Source: Piscinibacter sp. HJYY11
GTDB lineage: Bacteria > Pseudomonadota > Gammaproteobacteria > Burkholderiales > Burkholderiaceae_C
Length of the DNA stretch: 64,000 nt
NCBI RefSeq assembly: GCF_016735515.1
Contig: NZ_JAERQZ010000002.1
Coordinates: 310,001-374,000, forward strand
Direction of reading: 5' to 3'
Part shown: positions 56,395 through 64,000 of the stretch, one piece after another
Layout of the letters: the number at the start of each line of letters is the position of its first letter
Numbering within the stretch: position 1 is the first letter of the stretch
Made by a program: the position numbers and the translations under genes
Notes under the pieces: generated by a model
What the model saw: the letters and a program-made list of their open reading frames with translations, nothing else
Database searches by the model: none
Told to the model about the DNA's origin: nothing

Positions 56395-59010
56395 TCAGGG
56401 GGTGATCGCGTCCAGCAGCTCGGTCTCGACCTGGATCTGCAGCTTGTTCTGCTGCAGCGCCGAGCCGTCGATCAGGAAGGTGTCTTCCACCCGCTCGCCC
56501 AGCGTCGTGATCTTGGCAAGCTGCAGGTTGATCTTGTGCTCCGCCAGCACGCGGGCAATGGAGTAGAGCAGGCCGGAGCGGTCGCTCGTCGAGACGCTCA
56601 GCAGCCAGCGCTGGGCGCGCTCGTCGGGGCGCAGCGTGACACGCGGCGTGATGGGGAAGGACTTCACACGACGTGACAAGCGGCCACGCGACGGCTCGGG
56701 CAGCGGGCCCTCGGCCTTCAGAGCCTGCGTCGCCTGCGTCTCCACCAGCGAGATCAGGTCGCGGTAGTGGTGGTCGAGCGTCGGGCTGATCACCTGGAAG
56801 GTGTCGAGCGCGTAGCCGGCCTTCGTCGTGTGGATCTTCGCGTCCAGGATGTTGAAGCCGGCGCTGTCGAAGTAGCCGCAGATGCGGGCGAAGAGGTCAG
56901 GGCGATCCGGTGCGTAGACCAGCACCTGCAGGCCTTCGCCCAGCGACGACAGGCGGGCCCGCACCACAGGCTCTTTCGAGTCGACGTGGCGGAACAGCGA
57001 GCGGGCGTGCCAGGCGATGTCGCCGGCGTCGTGACGCACGAAGTAGCTCAGCTCCAGCGTCTGCCACAGCGGGCCCTCGGTGCCGGGCAGCAGCGAATAG
57101 AGGTTGAGCGTGTGCCGCGCTTCCTGCTTGCGCGACTCGATCTCGGCGTCGACGTTGGGCCGGGAACCGCCCAGCGCGCGCAGCGTGAGCCGGTACAGGT
57201 CTTCCAGCAGCTTGCCCTTCCAGGCGTTCCACACCTTGGGGCTGGTGCCGCGGATGTCGGCCACCGTCAGCAGGTAGAGCGCGGTCAGGCGGCGCTCGGT
57301 GCCCACGAGCTTGGCGAAGCCTTCGATCACCTCCGGGTCGCTCAGGTCCTCTTTCTGCGCGATGCGCGACATGGTGAGGTGGCCCTTGACCAGGAACTCG
57401 CAGAGCTGCGTGTCGTCGCGCGTGAGGCCGTGGTCGCGGCAGAAGCGGCGCACCTCGGTGGCACCGAGGTCCGAGTGGTCACCGCCGCGACCCTTGGCCA
57501 CGTCGTGGAAGAGGGCGGCGATGTAGAGCACCCACGGCCGATCGAAGGTCGACGCGAGCTGCGAGCAGAACGGGTACTCGTGCGCGTGGTCGGCGATGAA
57601 GAAGCGGCGCACGTTGCGCAGCACCATCAGGATGTGCTGGTCCACGGTGTAGACGTGGAAGAGGTCGTGCTGCATCTGCCCGACGATGCGGCGGAACACC
57701 CAGAGGTAGCGCCCGAGCACCGAGGTCTGGTTCATCAACCGGAAGGCATGCGTCTGGCCTTCGGGCTGCTGCAGGATCTCCATGAAGGTGTGCCGGTTCA
57801 CCGGGTCGCGGCGGAAGTCGCCGTCCATCACCTCGCGGGCGTTGTAGAGGGCGCGCAGCGTGCGTGCCGAGAGGCCCTCGATGCCGTGCGTCTGCTGGAA
57901 GACGAGGAAGGTCTCGAGGATGGCGTGCGGGTTGCGCTCGTAGAGGTCGTCGCTCGCCACTTCGAGAAGGCCGCCGCGGTCGAGGAAACGCTCGTTGATC
58001 GGTTGCATCGGCGCGTCTTGCACGCCGTGGATGCGCTCCTCGATGTTGAGGACGAGGATCTGGTTCAGCTGGGCCACCGCCTTCGCCGCCCAGTAGTAGC
58101 GGCGCATCAGCACTTCGCTCACTCGCTGGCCCTTGGGCGCGGTGTAGCCGAAGCTCTCGGCCACGGCGGTCTGCAGGTCGAACACCAACCGGTCTTCGCG
58201 CCGGCCCGCGACCATGTGCAGCCGCGCGCGGATCAAGCGCAGCACGCCTTCGTTGCGCTGCAACTGCTTCACTTCGAACGGCGTGATGAGTCCCTTGCCA
58301 GCCAGCTCCGTCCAGCTGCGGCCGAGGCCTGCGGCACGCGCCACCCAGATCAGCACCTGCAGGTCGCGCAGGCCACCGGGGCTTTCCTTGCAGTTGGGCT
58401 CCAGCGAGTAGGGCGTGTCCTCGTACTTCTGGTGGCGCTGGCGCATCTCGAGCGTCTTGGCGCGGAAGAAGGCCTTCGGGTCCATCGCGGCGTCGTAGGC
58501 GCGGCGGAAGGTTGTGTAGAGCTTCTTCGCGCCGCACAGCGGGCGCGATTCGAGCAACGCCGTCTGCACGGTGACGTCGTTTTCGCTCTCGGCCATGCAC
58601 TCGCCGACGGTGCGCACGCTGGAGCCGATCTCGAGGCCGATGTCCCAGCAGGCGGTGATGAAACCTTCGATTGACGACTTGAGCGCGTCGTTGGCGCCGA
58701 TGGTGGAATGCTCGGGCGGCAGCAGCACCAGCACGTCGACATCGGAGTGCGGGTAGAGCTCGCCACGGCCGTAGCCGCCGACCGCCACGAGCGCCGCTCC
58801 CGGCGGCATCATGGCGTGCTCCCACAGCTCGGTGAGCGTCTCGTCCACGTGTCGCGCCAGCGCTCGCACCAGGCGACCGGCCTCGGTGGCCGAGGCACGC
58901 GACTGGCGGAAGTTGTTCAGCAGCGCCGCCTTGCCTTCGCGGAAGCGGGCGCGCTGCTCGCTGATGCTGCGCCCGACGGGCGCGCTCGGTGCTTCGGCCA
59001 CGACCGACAT
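56395..59010 (-). CDS. glnD: Protein-PII uridylyltransferase / uridylyl-removing enzyme
   Basis: Nitrogen sensor that uridylylates PII when glutamine is low and removes UMP when it is high. 871 residues: nucleotidyltransferase domain (about 60-220, with [19 protein letters not shown]), GlnD linker, HD domain for UMP removal ([18 protein letters not shown]), and two C-terminal ACT domains (about 690-770 and 800-865) for glutamine sensing. Domain order and length match the family. It follows map on the same strand with an 8-nt gap, as in E. coli where the two genes are neighbours. Confidence 0.97.
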   Translation of the reverse strand: MSVVAEAPSAPVGRSISEQRARFREGKAALLNNFRQSRASATEAGRLVRALARHVDETLTELWEHAMMPPGAALVAVGGYGRGELYPHSDVDVLVLLPPEHSTIGANDALKSSIEGFITACWDIGLEIGSSVRTVGECMAESENDVTVQTALLESRPLCGAKKLYTTFRRAYDAAMDPKAFFRAKTLEMRQRHQKYEDTPYSLEPNCKESPGGLRDLQVLIWVARAAGLGRSWTELAGKGLITPFEVKQLQRNEGVLRLIRARLHMVAGRREDRLVFDLQTAVAESFGYTAPKGQRVSEVLMRRYYWAAKAVAQLNQILVLNIEERIHGVQDAPMQPINERFLDRGGLLEVASDDLYERNPHAILETFLVFQQTHGIEGLSARTLRALYNAREVMDGDFRRDPVNRHTFMEILQQPEGQTHAFRLMNQTSVLGRYLWVFRRIVGQMQHDLFHVYTVDQHILMVLRNVRRFFIADHAHEYPFCSQLASTFDRPWVLYIAALFHDVAKGRGGDHSDLGATEVRRFCRDHGLTRDDTQLCEFLVKGHLTMSRIAQKEDLSDPEVIEGFAKLVGTERRLTALYLLTVADIRGTSPKVWNAWKGKLLEDLYRLTLRALGGSRPNVDAEIESRKQEARHTLNLYSLLPGTEGPLWQTLELSYFVRHDAGDIAWHARSLFRHVDSKEPVVRARLSSLGEGLQVLVYAPDRPDLFARICGYFDSAGFNILDAKIHTTKAGYALDTFQVISPTLDHHYRDLISLVETQATQALKAEGPLPEPSRGRLSRRVKSFPITPRVTLRPDERAQRWLLSVSTSDRSGLLYSIARVLAEHKINLQLAKITTLGERVEDTFLIDGSALQQNKLQIQVETELLDAITP

Positions 59011-59018
59011 GGCCGTGC

Positions 59019-59840
59019 TCAGACGCTGGCGGCGACGGGTGGTGTGACGAAGGCCGGCGGCGGCGGGCTGCCGGCCGACAGCGTCAGCACTTCATAGCCC
59101 GTCTCGGTGACCAGCACCGTGTGCTCCCACTGCGCCGAGAGCGAGCGGTCGCGGGTGACGATGGTCCAGCCGTCGCCGGTCTCGCGGATCTCGCGCTTGC
59201 CGGCGTTGATCATCGGCTCGATGGTGAACACCATGCCCGGCACCAGCTCCTCGAGCGTGCCGGGGCGGCCGTAGTGCAGCACCTGCGGCTCCTCGTGGAA
59301 TTTCTGGCCGATGCCGTGGCCGCAGAACTCGCGCACGATGGAGAAACCGGCGTTCTCCGCAAAGGTCTGGATCGCATGGCCGATGTCGCCCAGGCGTGCG
59401 CCGGGCTTGACCTTCACGATGCCTTTCCACATGGCGTCATAGGTGAAGTTGCACAGGCGCTTGGCGGCGATGGAGCCTTCGCCCACCACGAACATGCGGC
59501 TGGTGTCGCCGTGCCAGCCGTCCTTGATCACGGTGACGTCGATGTTGACGATGTCGCCGTTCTTCAGCGGGCGGTCGTTCGGGATGCCGTGGCAGACCTG
59601 GTGGTTGACCGAGGTGCAGATCGACTTGGGGTAGGGCGTGTAGCCGGGCGGCTGGTAGTGCAGCGGCGCGGGAATGGCGTTCTGGACGTTGACGATGTGG
59701 TCGTGCGCCAGCTTGTCGAGGTGTTCGGTGGTGACGCCGGGTTTGACGTGCGGCGTGAGCATGTCCAGCACTTCGGACGCGAGGCGGCCAGCGATGCGCA
59801 TCTTGGCGGCATCGTCGGCGGTCTTGATGGTGATCGTCAT
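59019..59840 (-). CDS. map: Methionine aminopeptidase, type I
   Basis: Removes initiator Met from nascent proteins. 273 residues; the five metal ligands are visible as the two Asp of [20 protein letters not shown], the His of [12 protein letters not shown], the Glu of FTIEPMIN and the Glu of [12 protein letters not shown]. It is 8 nt before glnD and divergent from purL (96-bp gap). Removal of the Met before Thr1 of the BPH protein in this window would be a typical reaction. Confidence 0.97.
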   Translation of the reverse strand: MTITIKTADDAAKMRIAGRLASEVLDMLTPHVKPGVTTEHLDKLAHDHIVNVQNAIPAPLHYQPPGYTPYPKSICTSVNHQVCHGIPNDRPLKNGDIVNIDVTVIKDGWHGDTSRMFVVGEGSIAAKRLCNFTYDAMWKGIVKVKPGARLGDIGHAIQTFAENAGFSIVREFCGHGIGQKFHEEPQVLHYGRPGTLEELVPGMVFTIEPMINAGKREIRETGDGWTIVTRDRSLSAQWEHTVLVTETGYEVLTLSAGSPPPPAFVTPPVAASV

Positions 59841-59936
59841 AGGGCCGAGATTGTGCCACCCGGCCCCGTAAAATGCCGGGTTTCCACCGGCGCCCCCACT
59901 CCCGGACGGGCGACTGCCGCACCCAGAGCCTCAAGC

Positions 59937-62900
59937 GTGACCTCCACACCCCAGCATCTGTTGCACTTCGAGGGCGGCAACGCCCTGTCCGCCTTCCGCG
60001 CCCAGGCGCTGTTGCCCCGTCTGCAGGCCGTCAACGCCCGCATCACCGGTGTCCATGCCCGGCATGTGCACTGGGTCTGGTGCGACCAGGCGCTCGACGC
60101 AGCGAGTCACGAGAAGCTCAAGGCCCTGCTGGTCTACGGCGACCCGTACACCGGGCCGAACGAGGGCACGGTCGTGGTGGTGGCGCCCCGCCTCGGCACG
60201 GTCTCGCCTTGGGCTTCCAAGGCGACGGACATCGCGCACAACTGCGGCCTCGCGATTCACCGCGTGGAACGTGTGACGGAATACCGGTTGACGCTGAAAA
60301 GCGGGCTGCTCGGCGGCACCAAGGCGCTGACGGCGGAAGAGCTGCAGGCCGCCGCAGCCCTGCTGCACGACCGCATGACCGAAAGCGTGCTGCTGGCGCG
60401 CGACGATGCGCGCCACCTGTTCGACGAGCAGCCCGGCAAGCCGATGGAGCATGTCGACGTGCTGGGCCAGGGCCGCAGTGCGCTGGAGAAGGCCAACACC
60501 GATTTCGGCCTGGCGTTGAGCGACGATGAGATCGAGTACCTGGTCAACGCGTTCACCGGCCTCAAGCGCAACCCGACCGACGTCGAGCTGATGATGTTTG
60601 CGCAGGCCAACAGCGAGCACTGCCGGCACAAGATCTTCAATGCGCAGTTCACCATCGACGGCGTGCCGCAAGAGAAGTCGATGTTCGGGATGATCCGCAA
60701 CACCCACCAGCTCGCGCCGCAGCACACCGTCATCGCCTACAGCGACAACGCCTCGGTGATGGAAGGCCACGCGGTCGAACGCTGGCTGCCGCAGGGCTAC
60801 ACCAATGCGCCGCAGTACGGGCCGCGCGCCGACACGGCGCATGTGCTGATGAAGGTGGAGACGCACAACCACCCGACGGCGATCTCGCCGTTCCCCGGGG
60901 CTTCAACCGGAGCCGGCGGCGAGATCCGCGACGAAGGCGCGACCGGCCGTGGCTCCAAGCCCAAGGCGGGCCTCACCGGCTTCTCGGTGTCGAACCTGCA
61001 CCTGCCCGGCACGAACGAGCCCTGGGAGCAGCAGCCCTATGGCAAGCCCGAGCACATCGCGAGCCCGCTGCAGATCATGGTCGACGGCCCGCTGGGCGGC
61101 GCGGCGTTCAACAACGAATTCGGCCGGCCCAATCTGCTCGGCTACTTCCGTGTCTACGAACAGACCGTCGGCGAGCAGCGTCGCGGCTACCACAAGCCCA
61201 TCATGATCGCGGGCGGCCTGGGCACGATCTCGGCGTCGCAGACGAAGAAGATCGAGTTCCCCGCGGGCACGCTGCTGATCCAGCTCGGCGGCCCCGGCAT
61301 GCGCATCGGCATGGGCGGCGGTGCGGCCAGCTCGATGGCCGCCGGCGCGAATGCGGCCGAACTGGACTTCGACTCGGTGCAACGCGGCAATCCCGAGATC
61401 CAGCGTCGTGCGCAGGAGGTCATCAACCACTGCTGGTCGCTGGGCGAGGTGAACCCGATCCTCGCGATCCACGACGTGGGCGCGGGTGGCATTTCCAATG
61501 CGTTCCCGGAACTCGTCGACGGTGCCGCCAAGGGCGCTCGCTTCGACCTGTCGAAAGTGCCGCTCGAAGAAAGCGGCCTCGCCCCGAAGGAGATCTGGTG
61601 CAACGAAAGCCAGGAGCGCTACGTCATCGCGCTCAAGGCCGAGGCGCTGCCGCTCTTCGAGGCGATGTGCGAACGCGAGCGTTGCCCCTTCGCCATCGTC
61701 GGCATCGCGACCGACGAGAAGCAGCTGGTGCTCGACAACCCCGGTTCCGACGACAAGCCCATCGACATGCCGATGGAAGTCCTCCTCGGCAAACCCCCGC
61801 GCATGCATCGCGACGTGAAGCGCGTGCACCGTGAGTTGCCGGCGCTGGATCTCACCGACGTGTCGCTCGACCAGGTCGCCTTTGACGTGTTGCGCCACCC
61901 GACCGTCGCCAGCAAGCGTTTTCTCATCACCATCGGCGACCGCACCGTGGGTGGCCTCGACCACCGCGACCAGATGGTCGGCCCGTGGCAGGTGCCGGTG
62001 GCCGACTGCGCCGTGACGCTCGCCGACTACGCCGGCTTCAAGGGCGAGGCGATGAGCATGGGCGAGCGCACGCCGCTCGCATCGCTCGACGCGCCGGCCT
62101 CCGGCCGCATGGCGGTCGGCGAGGCGCTGACCAACCTGCTCGCCGCGCCTTTCGACCTGCCGCGCGTGAAGCTCAGCTGCAACTGGATGGCCGCGTGTGG
62201 CGAAGCCGGTGAAGACGCGGCGCTCTACGACACCGTGAAGGCGGTCGGCATGGAGCTCTGCCCCGCACTCGGCATCAGCGTGCCGGTCGGCAAGGACAGC
62301 CTCTCGATGCGCACCCGCTGGAGCGAGAACGGCCAGGCCAAGCAGGTCACCGCGCCGGTGAGCCTGATCGTCAGCGCCTTCGCCTCGCTCGACGACGTGC
62401 GGCCCACGCTGACGCCGCAGCTGCAGCCCGGAGACACCACGCTGATCCTCATCGACCTCGGCCAGGGCAAGGGCCGCATGGGCGGCTCGATGCTGGCCCA
62501 GGTGCTCAACCAGTTCGGCCACGAAGTGCCCGACGTCGACGACCCACAGCAGCTCAAGTCGCTGGTCCTCGCCATCAACCAGCTGCGCAGCGAAGGCAGG
62601 CTGCTGGCCTACCACGACCGCAGTGACGGCGGCCTCTGGGCGGCGGTGTGCGAAATGGCCTTCGCCGGCCACCTGGGTGTGAGCCTCAACGTCGACATGC
62701 TGGTCACGGAAGGCGACGGCATCAGTGACAGCCGCGCCGAATACGGCGACTCGAAGAACTGGGCCACCCAGGTCAGCACCCGCCGCGCCGAGCTGACGCT
62801 GCGCGCGCTCTTCAACGAGGAGCTCGGTGTCGTGATCCAGGTGCCCACCGCCGTGCGCAACGAGGTCATGCAGACGCTGCGCGAGCACGGCCTCAGCAAG

Positions 62901-63911
62901 CACAGCCACTTCATCGGGAAGCCCAACGACAAGGGCGTGGTCGAGGTATGGCGCGACGCCAAGGCCGTCTTCAGCGCCCCGTTGCGCGACCTGCACCAGG
63001 CCTGGGACGAGGTGAGCTGGCGCATCGCCCAGTTGCGCGACAACCCCGTCTGCGCGGACCAGGAACACGCGGCCGCGGGCCGCACCGAAGACCCCGGCCT
63101 GCACGTGCACCTGACCTTCGAGCCGCAAGCGCCTGCGATCCAGAGCAAGCGCCCGAAGGTCGCCATCCTGCGCGAGCAGGGCGTCAACAGCCACGTCGAG
63201 ATGAGCTACGCCATGCACCAGGCGGGCTTCGACACCTTCGACGTGCACATGACCGACCTGCAGACAGGCCGTGCGCGGCTCGACATGTTCCAGGGCTTCG
63301 TCGCCTGCGGTGGCTTCTCGTACGGTGACACGCTCGGCGCCGGCGAGGGCTGGGCGCGCTCGATCATGTTCAACGGCACGCTGGCCGAGCAGTTCGCCGC
63401 CTTCTTCCAGCGGCAGGAAACGTTTGCGCTCGGCGTGTGCAACGGCTGCCAGATGATGGCCGCGCTCGCACGCATCATCCCCGGCGCGCAGGCCTGGCCC
63501 AAGTTCACCCGCAACAAGAGCGAGCAGTTCGAGGCCCGCCTGTCGCTGGTGGAAGTGCTGCCGAGCCCGTCGATCTTCTTCGCCGGCATGGAAGGCAGCC
63601 GCATCCCCATCGCCGTGGCGCACGGCGAGGGTTACGCCGACTTCTCGCAGCGGGGTGATGCAGGCAAGGTGCACCGTGCGATGCGCTTCGTCGACCACAC
63701 CGGTGCGCCCACCGAGGCCTACCCCTACAACCCCAACGGCAGCCCGGGCGGCCTCACCTCGGTGACCACCGCCGATGGCCGCTTCACCGTGCTGATGCCG
63801 CACCCCGAGCGTGTGTTCCGCAACATCCAGAAAAGCTGGACGAGCGGCGACAAGAGCGCGCACAGCCCGTGGATGCAGATGTTCCACAACGCACGCCGCT
63901 GGGCGAAGTAA
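59937..63911 (+). CDS. purL: Phosphoribosylformylglycinamidine synthase (large, single-chain)
   Basis: Fourth step of purine synthesis: FGAR + Gln + ATP to FGAM. 1,324 residues from GTG 59937, within the usual range for the proteobacterial fused enzyme. Motifs: [13 protein letters not shown] in the N-terminal/FGAM domain, [27 protein letters not shown] (in part) for ATP binding, repeated AIR-synthase halves, and a C-terminal glutaminase domain with nucleophile Cys in [10 protein letters not shown] and the His-Glu pair near [10 protein letters not shown]. The open frame extends upstream to 58989, but this overlaps map and glnD and is not conserved. An alternative start is the TTG at 59961. Confidence 0.96.
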   Translation: MTSTPQHLLHFEGGNALSAFRAQALLPRLQAVNARITGVHARHVHWVWCDQALDAASHEKLKALLVYGDPYTGPNEGTVVVVAPRLGTVSPWASKATDIAHNCGLAIHRVERVTEYRLTLKSGLLGGTKALTAEELQAAAALLHDRMTESVLLARDDARHLFDEQPGKPMEHVDVLGQGRSALEKANTDFGLALSDDEIEYLVNAFTGLKRNPTDVELMMFAQANSEHCRHKIFNAQFTIDGVPQEKSMFGMIRNTHQLAPQHTVIAYSDNASVMEGHAVERWLPQGYTNAPQYGPRADTAHVLMKVETHNHPTAISPFPGASTGAGGEIRDEGATGRGSKPKAGLTGFSVSNLHLPGTNEPWEQQPYGKPEHIASPLQIMVDGPLGGAAFNNEFGRPNLLGYFRVYEQTVGEQRRGYHKPIMIAGGLGTISASQTKKIEFPAGTLLIQLGGPGMRIGMGGGAASSMAAGANAAELDFDSVQRGNPEIQRRAQEVINHCWSLGEVNPILAIHDVGAGGISNAFPELVDGAAKGARFDLSKVPLEESGLAPKEIWCNESQERYVIALKAEALPLFEAMCERERCPFAIVGIATDEKQLVLDNPGSDDKPIDMPMEVLLGKPPRMHRDVKRVHRELPALDLTDVSLDQVAFDVLRHPTVASKRFLITIGDRTVGGLDHRDQMVGPWQVPVADCAVTLADYAGFKGEAMSMGERTPLASLDAPASGRMAVGEALTNLLAAPFDLPRVKLSCNWMAACGEAGEDAALYDTVKAVGMELCPALGISVPVGKDSLSMRTRWSENGQAKQVTAPVSLIVSAFASLDDVRPTLTPQLQPGDTTLILIDLGQGKGRMGGSMLAQVLNQFGHEVPDVDDPQQLKSLVLAINQLRSEGRLLAYHDRSDGGLWAAVCEMAFAGHLGVSLNVDMLVTEGDGISDSRAEYGDSKNWATQVSTRRAELTLRALFNEELGVVIQVPTAVRNEVMQTLREHGLSKHSHFIGKPNDKGVVEVWRDAKAVFSAPLRDLHQAWDEVSWRIAQLRDNPVCADQEHAAAGRTEDPGLHVHLTFEPQAPAIQSKRPKVAILREQGVNSHVEMSYAMHQAGFDTFDVHMTDLQTGRARLDMFQGFVACGGFSYGDTLGAGEGWARSIMFNGTLAEQFAAFFQRQETFALGVCNGCQMMAALARIIPGAQAWPKFTRNKSEQFEARLSLVEVLPSPSIFFAGMEGSRIPIAVAHGEGYADFSQRGDAGKVHRAMRFVDHTGAPTEAYPYNPNGSPGGLTSVTTADGRFTVLMPHPERVFRNIQKSWTSGDKSAHSPWMQMFHNARRWAK

Positions 63912-63922
63912 GGACAGCCAAC

Positions 63923-64000
63923 ATGCACAAGCCGCCCGTCAGGTACCTGGTCATCATCGAGTCCGATGGCGCGATGGTCGCCAAGCTCTACGACGCGAAC
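63923..64000 (+). CDS. Conserved hypothetical protein, N-terminal fragment
   Basis: Only 26 codons are in the window, starting MHKPPVRYLVIIESDGAMVAKLYDAN. A ribosome site AAGGA at 63910-63914 and an 11-nt gap after purL support a real gene. The pattern RYLVxIES resembles short conserved proteins I recall downstream of purL in Burkholderiales; function unknown. Confidence 0.65.
   Translation, partial: MHKPPVRYLVIIESDGAMVAKLYDAN

Noticed and set aside
58989..59936. N-terminal extension of purL by 316 codons
   Set aside because: It covers map and part of glnD on the other strand, is unlike PurL, and the conserved N-terminus begins after 59937.

Overview
The window is high-GC and densely coded, with long shadow reading frames on both strands. 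Its gene content is that of a betaproteobacterium of the order Burkholderiales, probably near the Rubrivivax/Ideonella/Rhizobacter group. The pointers are a phaCAB polyhydroxybutyrate operon, a lipoyl-domain-bearing dihydrolipoamide dehydrogenase, a betaproteobacterial proteasome homologue (BPH), and a short intergenic repeat resembling ones I recall from this order. The placement is inference. I see no tRNA, rRNA, insertion sequence, prophage or CRISPR array.

Layout. 1-3.8 kb: a minus-strand operon of a PAS sensor kinase, a FixJ-type regulator and folD (cut by the window edge). 3.9-10.4 kb: the divergent pyruvate dehydrogenase operon aceE-aceF-BPH-lpdA; the proteasome-like gene overlaps aceF and is followed almost directly by lpdA. 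10.4-44.5 kb: a complete Lap-type biofilm adhesion system. It has an outer-membrane pore (lapE-like, with an unusual C-terminal NTF2/Cds6-like domain), the periplasmic protease lapG, the c-di-GMP receptor lapD, a 7,684-residue adhesin lapA, a divergent membrane diguanylate cyclase, and the type I secretion adaptor and ABC transporter lapC and lapB. 44.5-47.5 kb: a Nudix hydrolase, an FAH-family hydrolase with maleylacetoacetate/maleylpyruvate isomerase, pgeF, and a small membrane protein. 47.6-53.9 kb: phaC-phaA-phaB, trhO, an RluA-family pseudouridine synthase, and psd. 54-56.4 kb: ahpC-ahpF behind an OxyR-like operator. 56.4-64 kb: map-glnD (minus), purL (plus), and the start of a conserved small gene.

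How the Lap genes should work together, from the known Pseudomonas model: LapB/LapC/LapE export LapA, whose N-terminal retention module stays plugged in the pore. LapG would cut at a dialanine site (visible at residues 95-96) and release the adhesin. LapD, with degenerate GGDEF and EAL domains, would bind c-di-GMP and sequester LapG. The diguanylate cyclase divergent from lapA has an intact GGEEF and inhibitory site and could supply the signal.

The most interesting items are the BPH gene inside the pyruvate dehydrogenase operon, the nested macro-repeats inside lapA (a ten-domain 3.04-kb unit and a six-domain unit), a lapA leader hairpin that pairs a strong Shine-Dalgarno sequence with its complement, the pore protein's extra domain, and a repeat family with hairpin covariation beside lap genes.
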